From contig JAFTKJ010000033.1 in assembly GCA_017453305.1 (NCBI GenBank), positions 39,774 to 103,773 of the forward strand: DNA of 64,000 bases, written 5' to 3'. Positions 9,167 through 17,202 of the stretch are shown here, one piece after another (positions within the stretch are counted from its first letter, which is position 1; every line of letters begins with the position of its first letter). The notes beneath the pieces are model-generated. The model searched no databases, was not told the origin of the DNA, and saw only the letters and a list, made by a program, of their open reading frames with translations. A program made the translations under genes and the position numbers. The stretch comes from Clostridia bacterium (GTDB lineage: Bacteria; Bacillota; Clostridia; Oscillospirales; CAG-272).

Positions 9167-9886
9167 TTATCCCTCTACAGCGCGCAGTGCGGCAGCTTTC
9201 AACACCTCTGCAACCTCGCAAGGCAACGCGCCGTCGTAAGGGACGGCAGTCGGATCGACACCGAAAATCCTTGCCAGCATGGTCAGTGCCGCCAGGTAAC
9301 TGCCCGCATACGAGGGGTGGGTCTTGTCGGGATCGTACAATTCGATTTCGGGATGATTTTGATAAACGTCGTAAAAGGCGAGCCCTACGTGCGCAACGGG
9401 AACATCCAGCTCCGCGCCGATTCTACCGTAAGCATCGGCAAGGCGTTGCGTCATTTCGGCATTGGTCCAGCCGTACTGCGCCAGCGTCTCATTTCCCGTT
9501 TTGCGCCCCCAGGTGGCATACAGCGCAGGCTGTGCTCCCAAGGCGCGAATCCGTGCGGTCAGATCCCTTACCGCCGAGAAGAACTCCTCTTGGCGCTCGG
9601 CGGCAGGCAAAACGCTCTGCTCCTGCAAAATGACGACGTCCCATGCGCCCTTCCCTGCTCCCTCCAGCGCCGCAAACACCCGTGCACCGTGCTCATCTTG
9701 TGCATTGGAAAACTTTTTGAGTGTATAGCCCCCCTTTGTAATGGCAGTCACCTTGACGCGAACTCCTGCCGCCTGTGCGAGCGGCTCAAAGATTGCCTTT
9801 GGCATATCGTGAAAAAAGGTATAGCTATTGCCGATAAAGAGAACGGAATATTCCTTTTTCGTGTCAAACGGTTGCATGGTGCTCAT
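9167..9886 (-). CDS. SGNH/GDSL-family hydrolase (putative esterase)
   Basis: A 239-residue cytoplasmic protein. Block I is FIGNSYTF (about 16-23), with the serine nucleophile in GNS. Block III is VVILQEQS, and block V is DKTHPSYAGSY, carrying the Asp and His. Such enzymes remove acetyl or other acyl groups from sugars or lipids. An AAAGGAG site precedes the start. It has its own promoter and is separated from nagA by a terminator, yet lies in the carbohydrate region, so deacetylation of an oligosaccharide is a reasonable guess. Confidence 0.75.
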   Translation of the reverse strand: MSTMQPFDTKKEYSVLFIGNSYTFFHDMPKAIFEPLAQAAGVRVKVTAITKGGYTLKKFSNAQDEHGARVFAALEGAGKGAWDVVILQEQSVLPAAERQEEFFSAVRDLTARIRALGAQPALYATWGRKTGNETLAQYGWTNAEMTQRLADAYGRIGAELDVPVAHVGLAFYDVYQNHPEIELYDPDKTHPSYAGSYLAALTMLARIFGVDPTAVPYDGALPCEVAEVLKAAALRAVEG

Positions 9887-9915
9887 ATCAACACTCCTTT
9901 GTTTTTGTTATCTCC

Positions 9916-9944
9916 ATTATACCACCGAAATACGAATTTGTCAA
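9916..9944 (-). promoter_or_regulatory. Consensus promoter of the SGNH hydrolase gene
   Basis: Minus-strand TTGACA (9939-9944), 17 bp, TATAAT (9916-9921). The -35 box begins only a few bases after the T run of the nagA terminator. Confidence 0.88.
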
Positions 9945-9946
9945 AT

Positions 9947-9983
9947 ACAAAAAGGAGCACGAACCGAAATTCGTACTCCTTTG
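9947..9983 (-). terminator. Terminator of the Gfo/Idh-nagBA operon
   Basis: On the minus strand AAAGGAGTACGAA pairs with TTCGTGCTCCTTT (one G-U pair) and is followed by TTTTTG. It lies just after the nagA stop at 9999. Confidence 0.8.
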
Positions 9984-9998
9984 ATTCTTTTTATGGGA

Positions 9999-11165
9999 TC
10001 AAACGATCTGCTTGCCTCTGACGAATACGTACTGCATGTCAACGTTTTCGTTGAAGATGACAATATCTGCGTCCTTGCCTGCATCCAGAGTTCCCTTGGA
10101 GGCACAGCCTGCCAATTTTGCAGGGGTCTCGCTTGCCATTTTGACAGCATCAACCAGCGGAATGCCTGCCGCTACCATAGTACGAACCAAACGGTCGGTA
10201 GTTGCAACGCTACCTGCAAAGGCTTGACCATCCAGCATCCACGCTACACCGCGCTCAATGCGGCACGGAAGTCCGTTATCCAGCTTGCCGAGAACGGTTT
10301 CAATGCCCTCGGGCATGCCCGCTCCGCGCATCGCGTCGGTGACCAGTGCCGTGCGGTCGGGGCCTTTGATCTTATAGACCATTTGCAACAGCTCATACGG
10401 CAGATGCATGCCGTCGGCAATGATCTCCACCGTAATATCGTCCGAGAGATACCCTGCCTCAATGGCACCCGCAATGCGCATGCCGTTGACTCTTTCCACA
10501 CTCTTCATGCAGGAGTAGAAATGTGTCATATGGGTATATCCGTTCTCTGCTGCCTCCAGCATCTGACGGCAGTTTGCATCGGTGTGTGCTGCCGCAACCG
10601 AAATGCCGCGCGCAGTCAGCGCCTTCGCAAAAGCATAGTCGCGGTCACGCTCGGGAGCTACACTCCAACGCACGATGTCGTCGGTGGCATCAAGAAATCT
10701 TTCATACTCGGCAGGATCGGGATCACGCACGTAGCGAGGATCCTGTGCACCCTTTTGAGAGAGCGCAAAGTACGGTCCCTCCATGTGCAGACCGATAAAA
10801 TCCGATCCCATGCGATCCTTTTCCTTGACTGCCTTGTAGGAACGGAACATTTCAAGCGTGGATTCAAACTCTCCTGAGGTCGCCGTAGGACACATTGCCG
10901 TAGTTCCGTGCTTGGCGTGGAACGCTGCTGCACCCTCAAACGCCTCCTCCGTGCCGTCCAAAAAATCATATCCGCCGCCACCGTGCAGATGCAGGTCAAT
11001 AAAGCCTGCCGACACGTAATTGCCCTTGGCGTCGATCACACGGTCAGCCTTGCCATACTTTGCGGCATCTGCCTCGGAAAGGATCTTGCCGTCGGCAAAA
11101 TACAGATTCCCTTCAATGATCTTGCCGTCCTTGATGATACGGCCGTTGATAATTTGCGTCATCAT
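9999..11165 (-). CDS. nagA: N-acetylglucosamine-6-phosphate deacetylase
   Basis: A 388-residue amidohydrolase that converts GlcNAc-6-phosphate to glucosamine-6-phosphate and acetate in the cytoplasm. Diagnostic segments are FIDLHLHGGGG (metal-binding HxH), LHMEGPYF (metal-binding Glu), AAHTDA, VTDAM (catalytic Asp) and the C-terminal GTLDAGKDADIV strand. It overlaps nagB by four bases (ATGA), so the two successive steps are coupled. It is the last gene of the long operon that begins at 18282. Confidence 0.95.
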   Translation of the reverse strand: MMTQIINGRIIKDGKIIEGNLYFADGKILSEADAAKYGKADRVIDAKGNYVSAGFIDLHLHGGGGYDFLDGTEEAFEGAAAFHAKHGTTAMCPTATSGEFESTLEMFRSYKAVKEKDRMGSDFIGLHMEGPYFALSQKGAQDPRYVRDPDPAEYERFLDATDDIVRWSVAPERDRDYAFAKALTARGISVAAAHTDANCRQMLEAAENGYTHMTHFYSCMKSVERVNGMRIAGAIEAGYLSDDITVEIIADGMHLPYELLQMVYKIKGPDRTALVTDAMRGAGMPEGIETVLGKLDNGLPCRIERGVAWMLDGQAFAGSVATTDRLVRTMVAAGIPLVDAVKMASETPAKLAGCASKGTLDAGKDADIVIFNENVDMQYVFVRGKQIV

Positions 11166-11926
11166 AACAGTTTTGCTCCGCTATCGGGATCGCAGTACAT
11201 CACCGCATTGTCATGCAGACGCATGATGGTTGCGGGAACATCAGCGGAGATCGCTGCGTTGACGGTATCGTAAACGGCATTTGCCTTGGTTGCCGCAGGA
11301 ACGGTGCAGATCATCACCTTTGCGGCGGTCAGAGACGGAATGGTCAGCGTAAATGCATGCGTGGGAACGTCATCGATGGTTGCAAAGCACCCATCGTGTA
11401 CCTGCTGATTGCGGCAGGTTTCGTCCAGGGGAACGAGCTTGACCTTTTTGGGATCGTTGAAATCAGCTACCCAAGGATCGTTGAACGCGATGTGTGCGTT
11501 CTCGCCGATGCCGAGGAATACGATATCGGTAGGATACTTGGTCAGGAGCTCACCGTATCTTTGGCACTCTGCCTCGGGATCCGGGTTATCACCGCCAACG
11601 TAGTACACCTCGCCAAAGGGAAGCTTGCCAAACACGTGCTCGTAGAGGTAGTAACCAAAGCTCTCCTTCTTCTCCTTGGGGAAGCCTACGTACTCGTCCA
11701 TGTGGAACGCGCGGCAACGGCTCCAATCGATATCGGGCTCCTGAAACAAAGCTGCAAGGGTATCGTTTTGCGAGGGGGCTGCAGCAAAAATGATGTTGAC
11801 CCATTCCTGCTTTGCAAGCAGTTCACGAATGGCGTTTGCACCATCGCGAGCCGCGTCCTTACCGGCCTCTGCGCGGTTTTCAAAAATCTTAACTGTCAGT
11901 TTATCCTTAATAATCTTCTTTAACAT
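11162..11926 (-). CDS. nagB: Glucosamine-6-phosphate deaminase (NagB family)
   Basis: A 254-residue NagB-type protein. It carries FHMDEYVG with the general-base Asp, and GIGENAHIAFNDP with the ring-opening His. Most NagB proteins read GENGHIAF; the Gly-to-Ala change and the following VADFNDP segment mark a less common subgroup often found beside sugar oxidoreductases, so a related amino-sugar phosphate is possible. It is expected to give fructose-6-phosphate and ammonia. It is coupled to nagA and follows the divergent Gfo/Idh gene by 31 bp. Confidence 0.88.
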   Translation of the reverse strand: MLKKIIKDKLTVKIFENRAEAGKDAARDGANAIRELLAKQEWVNIIFAAAPSQNDTLAALFQEPDIDWSRCRAFHMDEYVGFPKEKKESFGYYLYEHVFGKLPFGEVYYVGGDNPDPEAECQRYGELLTKYPTDIVFLGIGENAHIAFNDPWVADFNDPKKVKLVPLDETCRNQQVHDGCFATIDDVPTHAFTLTIPSLTAAKVMICTVPAATKANAVYDTVNAAISADVPATIMRLHDNAVMYCDPDSGAKLL

Positions 11927-11957
11927 ATATCTAGTCCTCTCTTATTTTTGAAATCGA

Positions 11958-12824
11958 TCAAACGGGAATGATCTGAACCTTTTCGCTCTTGCCGGACTTC
12001 ATGGAAGCCTCAAGCGCGTTGAGAATGAATACGGAGCGAATGAACTCGTCATAGCTCTCCTTCATTTCCTTGCCGCAAAGCAGGTCGTACATGTCGTCCA
12101 GCTCCTGCTCAAAGGGATAGGAGGTGAACTCGCACTTTTCTGCCTTGAGTGCCTTGCCGCCGTAAACAACAGCGTGATAATACCAGCCCTCACTGGTGTA
12201 GGAGCCCGTTACGGGATAATCCTTGTATTTAGCTACAAATGCCGCCTCGTTATTGCAAGCGATTGCCGAGACCTCCTCCACGTCATTACCGAAAATGGTG
12301 GTCATCATTTGTACCAAGTGCTGGGAATAGAAGTAGAAGCCGCCGTAGGGGCTGGTCATTGCCAGCGGTGCACAAACGTTACCGCCGCGAACTACACCAA
12401 AAGCCCCCTCCTTGACCTGCTTTGCCAGCTCGGTTACACCGGGGAGGTACTTGCAGGAGGAGCCGCCGCAAAGACGTACGCCGTACTTCTTTGCCTCGCG
12501 CATAAATTCAACCGCCTCTGCGCCATCACAGGTGATGGGCTTATCGATGAACATCGGAATGCCGGATGCAAGGTAGGGCTTTGCATACTTGTAGTGGTTG
12601 TCGCCGTGACGTGCGGTGACCATGATGCCGTCTACCTGACCGACCAGCTCGTCAAAGCTCTTCATCACGTAAACACCAAACTCATCGTGCAGCTTTTGGC
12701 AGGGTGCTTCCTCGTCGGAGTAAACTCCAACAACGGTCACGTCGTCGTGTCTTCCGTTTTTGAGTTGGTTGAGAAAACTGTTGGCGTGGGAATTTTCACA
12801 GCCCAGAATTGCGATCTTGAACAT
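11958..12824 (-). CDS. Divergent Gfo/Idh/MocA-family oxidoreductase
   Basis: A 288-residue protein, shorter than the 357-residue paralogs upstream and not close to them. The Rossmann start reads AILGCENSHANS instead of GxGxxG. The catalytic-lysine segment is FIDKPI (about residue 96), and a candidate His lies in YFYSQHL. It probably binds NAD(P) and a sugar, but loss of the standard glycine motif makes cofactor use uncertain. It lies 18 bp downstream of a paralog and 31 bp upstream of nagB in the same operon. Confidence 0.8.
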   Translation of the reverse strand: MFKIAILGCENSHANSFLNQLKNGRHDDVTVVGVYSDEEAPCQKLHDEFGVYVMKSFDELVGQVDGIMVTARHGDNHYKYAKPYLASGIPMFIDKPITCDGAEAVEFMREAKKYGVRLCGGSSCKYLPGVTELAKQVKEGAFGVVRGGNVCAPLAMTSPYGGFYFYSQHLVQMMTTIFGNDVEEVSAIACNNEAAFVAKYKDYPVTGSYTSEGWYYHAVVYGGKALKAEKCEFTSYPFEQELDDMYDLLCGKEMKESYDEFIRSVFILNALEASMKSGKSEKVQIIPV

Positions 12825-12842
12825 ATCTGTATTCTCCTTTTA

Positions 12843-13916
12843 TCAATATTTGAGCGGCAGAGGATTCTCTGCGTGAACGGCTTCGATGATCTCGATCGCC
12901 TTCATCGCCTTTTCGGCAGTGATATAAAGAGGCGCACCGTTCATAATGGTATCGTAAAGCTTTTCGTAGTAAATATGGGATGCACCGTTAAACGCATCGC
13001 CGTTGGTTGGGAAGACCTCCTCGTGAATGGGAAGCTTTTCGCTGCAGTACGCAGCCTTGCCCGTTTCGGGATTGGTCAGAGGAATATCGGTGACCGTGCG
13101 AGGCTCCAGCTCCTCATCCACGATATACTTGACATTGACATCCCCTGAAACTCCCGCATAAATGGTTCCGCGATCGCCGAGAATCTTGATCTGCTTGGGT
13201 GCATACGCGTCGGCAGAATTGACCTCGATATCGATCACGGGTTTGCCGGGAGCAGCAATGATGATTTTTGCCATGTCATTGGCATCGCCGCAGGTCAGTG
13301 CCATGTCAAGATGGGAATACGCAACCTTTGCGGCAGGATCCCAACCGATCAGATCGAGCGCGATACCAATGGGGTGGGGGGCGGTATTATAAACGCCGCC
13401 TGCGCAGTGGTTTTGCAGGGTTTGCCAGTCCCAACGGCGGCCGAAACCGTTGTAGCGCATGTTGATCTGCTTAACGTTACCGATCTTGCCGGACTCGATG
13501 ACCTCTTTTACCTTGAGTACGGTGGGACCGTAGAGGGATTGATGGAACGCGGTGACCAATACGCCGTTTTTCTCGGCAGTCTTGATCAGATCCATGCACT
13601 CGTATACGGTTTTTGCAAAGGGCTTTTCGTTGAGCACGTTGTAGCCGTGCTCCAAGCAATCCTTAGCGATGGAATAGTGCATGTGGGAGAAGGAGGCATT
13701 TACGATAAGGTCAATGTCCTTACGACCGAACAGCTCGCGATAATCGGCATAACCGTCGCATCCGAATTCCTTCATACTCTTTTCACGGCGGACGTCGATC
13801 TCGTCCACAATGGCAACGACCTCAATATTTTGATTGGCTTCGGACAAAAAGTACTCGCCGTGAATGTTGCGGCCACTTCTTCCCTGGCCAATAATAGCGA
13901 CTCTCATTTTTTTCAT
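12843..13916 (-). CDS. Gfo/Idh/MocA-family oxidoreductase, paralog 1
   Basis: A 357-residue NAD(P)-dependent sugar-type dehydrogenase. The Rossmann fold starts MKKMRVAIIGQGRSGR (GxGxxG). EKPFAKT (about 96-102) carries the conserved lysine, and APHPIGIALDL the conserved histidine. The residue normally Asp in the DxxxH pair is Asn here (NTAPH). It is very similar to the products at 13956, 16091 and 17203: against 16091, 50 of the first 60 residues match by eye. Members oxidise or reduce sugars, inositols or glycosides at C3. Confidence 0.88.
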   Translation of the reverse strand: MKKMRVAIIGQGRSGRNIHGEYFLSEANQNIEVVAIVDEIDVRREKSMKEFGCDGYADYRELFGRKDIDLIVNASFSHMHYSIAKDCLEHGYNVLNEKPFAKTVYECMDLIKTAEKNGVLVTAFHQSLYGPTVLKVKEVIESGKIGNVKQINMRYNGFGRRWDWQTLQNHCAGGVYNTAPHPIGIALDLIGWDPAAKVAYSHLDMALTCGDANDMAKIIIAAPGKPVIDIEVNSADAYAPKQIKILGDRGTIYAGVSGDVNVKYIVDEELEPRTVTDIPLTNPETGKAAYCSEKLPIHEEVFPTNGDAFNGASHIYYEKLYDTIMNGAPLYITAEKAMKAIEIIEAVHAENPLPLKY

Positions 13917-13955
13917 GATGCAAAAGTTCCTTTCGTGGTTGTGTATCCTACCGCA

Positions 13956-15029
13956 TCAATAGCGAAGCGGCAACGGATTTTGTGCATGAACAGCCTCAAT
14001 GATCTCGATGACCTTTGCCGCCTTTTCCGCGGTGACGTAGAGGGGTGCTCCGTTGACCATCGTGTCGTACAAGCGCTCATAATAGTAGCGGGTGTGAGAA
14101 ACCAGAAGATCTCCTTCGGTGGAAATGACCTCCTCATGGATGGGAAGCTTTTCACCGCAATACATGGGATAACCGGTCTCGGGCTGCCGCAAGGGCTCCG
14201 CGGTCACGGGACGGGGCTCCAGCTCCTCGTCAACGATGTACTTGATAGTGACGTCACCCGTGGTACCGCAGATCAAAGATCCGCGATCGCCGAGGATCTT
14301 GATATTTCTGTTGGGGAATGCGTCGGCAGAGTTGACCTCGATATCGATGATCGGCTTGCCGGGAGCAGTGATGATGATCTTTGCCATATCGTTTGCGTCA
14401 CCGCTGGTCAGCGCAGTATCAAGGTGGGAATATGCAACCTTTGCGGCGGGATCCCAATCGATCAGATCCAATGCAATACCAATGGGATGAGGTGCAGTGT
14501 TATACACGCCGCCGGCGCAATGATTTTGCAATGTTTGCCAGTCCCAACGACGGGAAAATCCGCTCCAGGACATGTTGATCTGCTTGATGTTGCCAAGCTT
14601 GCCGGAAGCCAATACATCCTTGATCGCAAAGATCGTAGGACCGTAGAGCGACTGATGGAACGCGGTGATCAGAACTCCGTTCTTCTCGGCGGTCTTGATC
14701 AGATCCATCGACTCGTAATAGGTCTTTGCAAAGGGCTTTTCGTTGAGCACGTTATAGCCGTGCTCCAGGCAATCCTTTGCGATGCAGTAGTGCTGCTGGG
14801 AGAAAGAGGCGTTAACAATCAGGTCGATGTCCTTTCTATTGAACAGTTCTCTGTAATCCTCGTACACATCGCAGCCAAAGTCCTTTTTTGCTCTTTCACG
14901 TCTGTCTGCAATGGCATCGACAACGGCAACGACCTCAATAATATCGTTTTCGGGCGTGAGGAAGTAGTTACCGTGAATGTCACGACCGCTGCGTCCCTGA
15001 CCGATGATAGCAATTCTCAGTTTTTTCAT
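13956..15029 (-). CDS. Gfo/Idh/MocA-family oxidoreductase, paralog 2
   Basis: A 357-residue paralog beginning MKKLRIAIIGQGRSGR. The start at 15029 is chosen because it gives the same length and N-terminus as its sisters; an upstream in-frame ATG at 15125 would add 32 unrelated residues. EKPFAKT and the NTAPHPIG segment are kept. The ribosome site is weak compared with neighbouring genes. The 138-bp gap upstream, with an internal dyad, is the largest in the operon, so expression may be tuned here. Confidence 0.87.
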   Translation of the reverse strand: MKKLRIAIIGQGRSGRDIHGNYFLTPENDIIEVVAVVDAIADRRERAKKDFGCDVYEDYRELFNRKDIDLIVNASFSQQHYCIAKDCLEHGYNVLNEKPFAKTYYESMDLIKTAEKNGVLITAFHQSLYGPTIFAIKDVLASGKLGNIKQINMSWSGFSRRWDWQTLQNHCAGGVYNTAPHPIGIALDLIDWDPAAKVAYSHLDTALTSGDANDMAKIIITAPGKPIIDIEVNSADAFPNRNIKILGDRGSLICGTTGDVTIKYIVDEELEPRPVTAEPLRQPETGYPMYCGEKLPIHEEVISTEGDLLVSHTRYYYERLYDTMVNGAPLYVTAEKAAKVIEIIEAVHAQNPLPLRY

Positions 15030-15102
15030 GATGAGATTCTCATTGGTATATGGTGGATGGAAAATATTTTTATGAAAGGCCGAATGGTTTAGGCACTCAT
15101 CC

Positions 15103-15134
15103 GTAAGCCTTGACTCGAGGGACAAGGTGCTTAC
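15103..15134 (-). promoter_or_regulatory. Dyad in the operon gap upstream of paralog 2
   Basis: On the minus strand GTAAGC-(AC)-CTTG can pair with CAAGGCTTAC across an 8-base loop, with a small bulge. No T run follows, so it is more likely an mRNA processing or stability element than a terminator. Confidence 0.35.
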
Positions 15135-15167
15135 AATCGGCGTTTTCTGCGGAAGTCGCAGATATGC

Positions 15168-16049
15168 TTATGCCTTTACAACCGGCAGCTCCGAGATTTT
15201 TTTCATGTATTTAAAGGATGCTTCAATGGCTCCCAAGCAATCCTCAGCGCCCTCAAACTCGAGGGTAAAGCTGCCCTCATATCCCGCTGCACGAAGCTTA
15301 CGGATTGCTTCGATTACGGGAACGACACCGTGACCTAAGATCGTGCCGCGCAGACCGTTGCCAAAGCGATTGAAGAACAGCCCCTCGGGAGTGATCTCCT
15401 TTTCTCCCTTTTTAAAATAAAGGAAGTCCTTTACGTGTACATGCATAACATAGGGCAGCGCGCGGTCAATTGCTTTCAAAGGATCGACGTCTGCACAGTA
15501 GAAGTTTCCAATATCAACAAGCCAACCGTAGTTGCTGTCTCCAACGGCATTGAATACCGCCTCCATACGCTCGGGCTCCTGAAAAACCATTCCATGGTTT
15601 TCTGAGCAGGTGCGGATCCCTTTTGCCTTTGCATAAAGCGTGACCTCGCGGATGATGGGGGCGACGTGGGGGATAGACTCCTCCCAGGTTCTTCCCTCGG
15701 GAATAGAGAAGCCGACATCGTGGCGCATGATCGTTACGCCGTATGCCTCTGCCACGTCGACTTGGCCCTTCAGCTCCTCGATCCATTTATTCTGCTCCTC
15801 CTCGTTCCACTCACCCGCCGTCAGATTTGCTCCGACAGTGTACGCTCCAATCGGAAGTCCGATCTTTTCACAATACGCGCGCAACTCGCGTGCTCTTGCC
15901 ACGGGATCGTCATATCCCTTGACCGAATCCTGTGTAAAGTCAATGCTGTCAAAGCCAATCTTCTTCGTCAGATCGCAAACCTCTTCCAGTGTGCAACCGG
16001 TTGCACGCATATGCTTGCCAAAGCTGTAATTGCTGATACCAAGCTTCAT
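15168..16049 (-). CDS. Sugar phosphate isomerase/epimerase (AP-endonuclease-2-like TIM barrel)
   Basis: A 293-residue protein starting MKLGISNYSFG after an AAAGGAGAT site; a 16094 start would be longer but lacks this. The fold is shown by GFDSIDFTQDS, CSENHGMV (metal-binding Glu/His), LVDIGNF (Asp), HVHVKDF and FTLEFEG (final Glu). Relatives include xylose-isomerase-like epimerases and 3-keto-glycoside isomerases/lyases. It is embedded between Gfo/Idh paralogs, a pairing typical of oxidise-then-rearrange sugar pathways. Confidence 0.85.
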   Translation of the reverse strand: MKLGISNYSFGKHMRATGCTLEEVCDLTKKIGFDSIDFTQDSVKGYDDPVARARELRAYCEKIGLPIGAYTVGANLTAGEWNEEEQNKWIEELKGQVDVAEAYGVTIMRHDVGFSIPEGRTWEESIPHVAPIIREVTLYAKAKGIRTCSENHGMVFQEPERMEAVFNAVGDSNYGWLVDIGNFYCADVDPLKAIDRALPYVMHVHVKDFLYFKKGEKEITPEGLFFNRFGNGLRGTILGHGVVPVIEAIRKLRAAGYEGSFTLEFEGAEDCLGAIEASFKYMKKISELPVVKA

Positions 16050-16090
16050 GGTTGATCTCCTTTCATTCTTCCCATGTGCGAAATGTCTGA

Positions 16091-17164
16091 TCAATATTTG
16101 ACGGGCAGCGGATTCTGTGCGTGAACCGTCTCGATGATTTCGATCGCTTTCATCGCCTTTTCAGGAGTGATTTCCAGCGGTGCGCCCTCCATAACGGCAC
16201 GATACAGCTGCTCGTAGAACATGTGAGAACCTGCGTTGAAATAATCGCTGTCGGTGGGAACGCTCTCCTCGTGAATGGGGAGCTTTTCACCGCAGTATAT
16301 GGGATCACCGTTCTCGGGATTTGCAAGCGGTTGTTCGATTAAGGGGCGAGGCTCAAGCTCCTCGTCCACAATGTATTTGATTTGTACCTCGCCCGTGGTA
16401 GCACAAAGCAGCGAGCCACGGTCACCAAGGATCTTGATATTCTTTGCAGGGTAAGCGTCGGCAGAGTTGACCTCAATGTCAAGCACGGGCTTTCCGGGTG
16501 CCTGAATGATGATCTTTGCCATGTCGTTGGCATCTCCCGAGGTCAGCGCCGTGCCAAGACGGGAATATACCACCTTTGCATCGGGCGCCCAATCAAGCAG
16601 GTCCATACCGATACCGATGGGGTGAGGTGCGGTGTTGTACACACCACCCGCGCAACGCTTTTGCAGAGTCTGCCAATCCCAACGGCGGCTGAAGCCACTC
16701 CAGCACAGATTGATCTGGTGGATCTTTCCAAGCTTGCCCGTAGCAAGGATCTCCTTTGCCTTGAGTAACGTTGGCATATAAAGTGATTGATGGAATGCCG
16801 TAATCAAAACGCCGTTGTCGCGCGCGGTCTTGATCAGATCCATGCACTCGTACACAGTCTTTGCAAAGGGCTTTTCGTTGAGCACGTTGTAGCCGTGCAT
16901 CAGGCAATCCTTTGCGATCGCGTAGTGCTGATCCGAGAAGGAGGCGTTGACGATGAGATCAATGTCCTTACGGTCAAACAACTCACGGTAATCGCTGTAG
17001 CCGTCACAGCCAAACTCGCGCATTCCCTTTTGTCTGCGCTCCTCGATCTCATCGACGATAGCAACGACCTCAATTTTTGTATTGTTTTCGGACAGGAAGT
17101 ACTTGCCGTGAATATTTCGACCGCTGCGTCCCTGACCAATGATGGCAACTCTCATTTTTTTCAT
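16091..17164 (-). CDS. Gfo/Idh/MocA-family oxidoreductase, paralog 3
   Basis: A 357-residue paralog, MKKMRVAIIGQGRSGR at the N-terminus, EKPFAKT at about 96-102, NTAPHPIGIGMDL near residue 180, and a shared YIVDEELEPR segment near 275. It is closest by eye to the product at 12843. It has the same Asn in place of the usual catalytic Asp. Spacing to its neighbours is about 40 bp on each side, each with its own ribosome site, which fits tandem duplication of whole gene units. Confidence 0.88.
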   Translation of the reverse strand: MKKMRVAIIGQGRSGRNIHGKYFLSENNTKIEVVAIVDEIEERRQKGMREFGCDGYSDYRELFDRKDIDLIVNASFSDQHYAIAKDCLMHGYNVLNEKPFAKTVYECMDLIKTARDNGVLITAFHQSLYMPTLLKAKEILATGKLGKIHQINLCWSGFSRRWDWQTLQKRCAGGVYNTAPHPIGIGMDLLDWAPDAKVVYSRLGTALTSGDANDMAKIIIQAPGKPVLDIEVNSADAYPAKNIKILGDRGSLLCATTGEVQIKYIVDEELEPRPLIEQPLANPENGDPIYCGEKLPIHEESVPTDSDYFNAGSHMFYEQLYRAVMEGAPLEITPEKAMKAIEIIETVHAQNPLPVKY

Positions 17165-17202
17165 GGTTCAAATCTCCTTTGAATTCGAAATCCCCTCTTG
17201 GA

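Noticed and set aside
13311-15092. A 593-codon plus-strand frame, with similar ones at 16382-17182 and 17179-18360
   Set aside because: They mirror the Gfo/Idh paralogs and resemble each other only because the genes on the other strand are duplicates.
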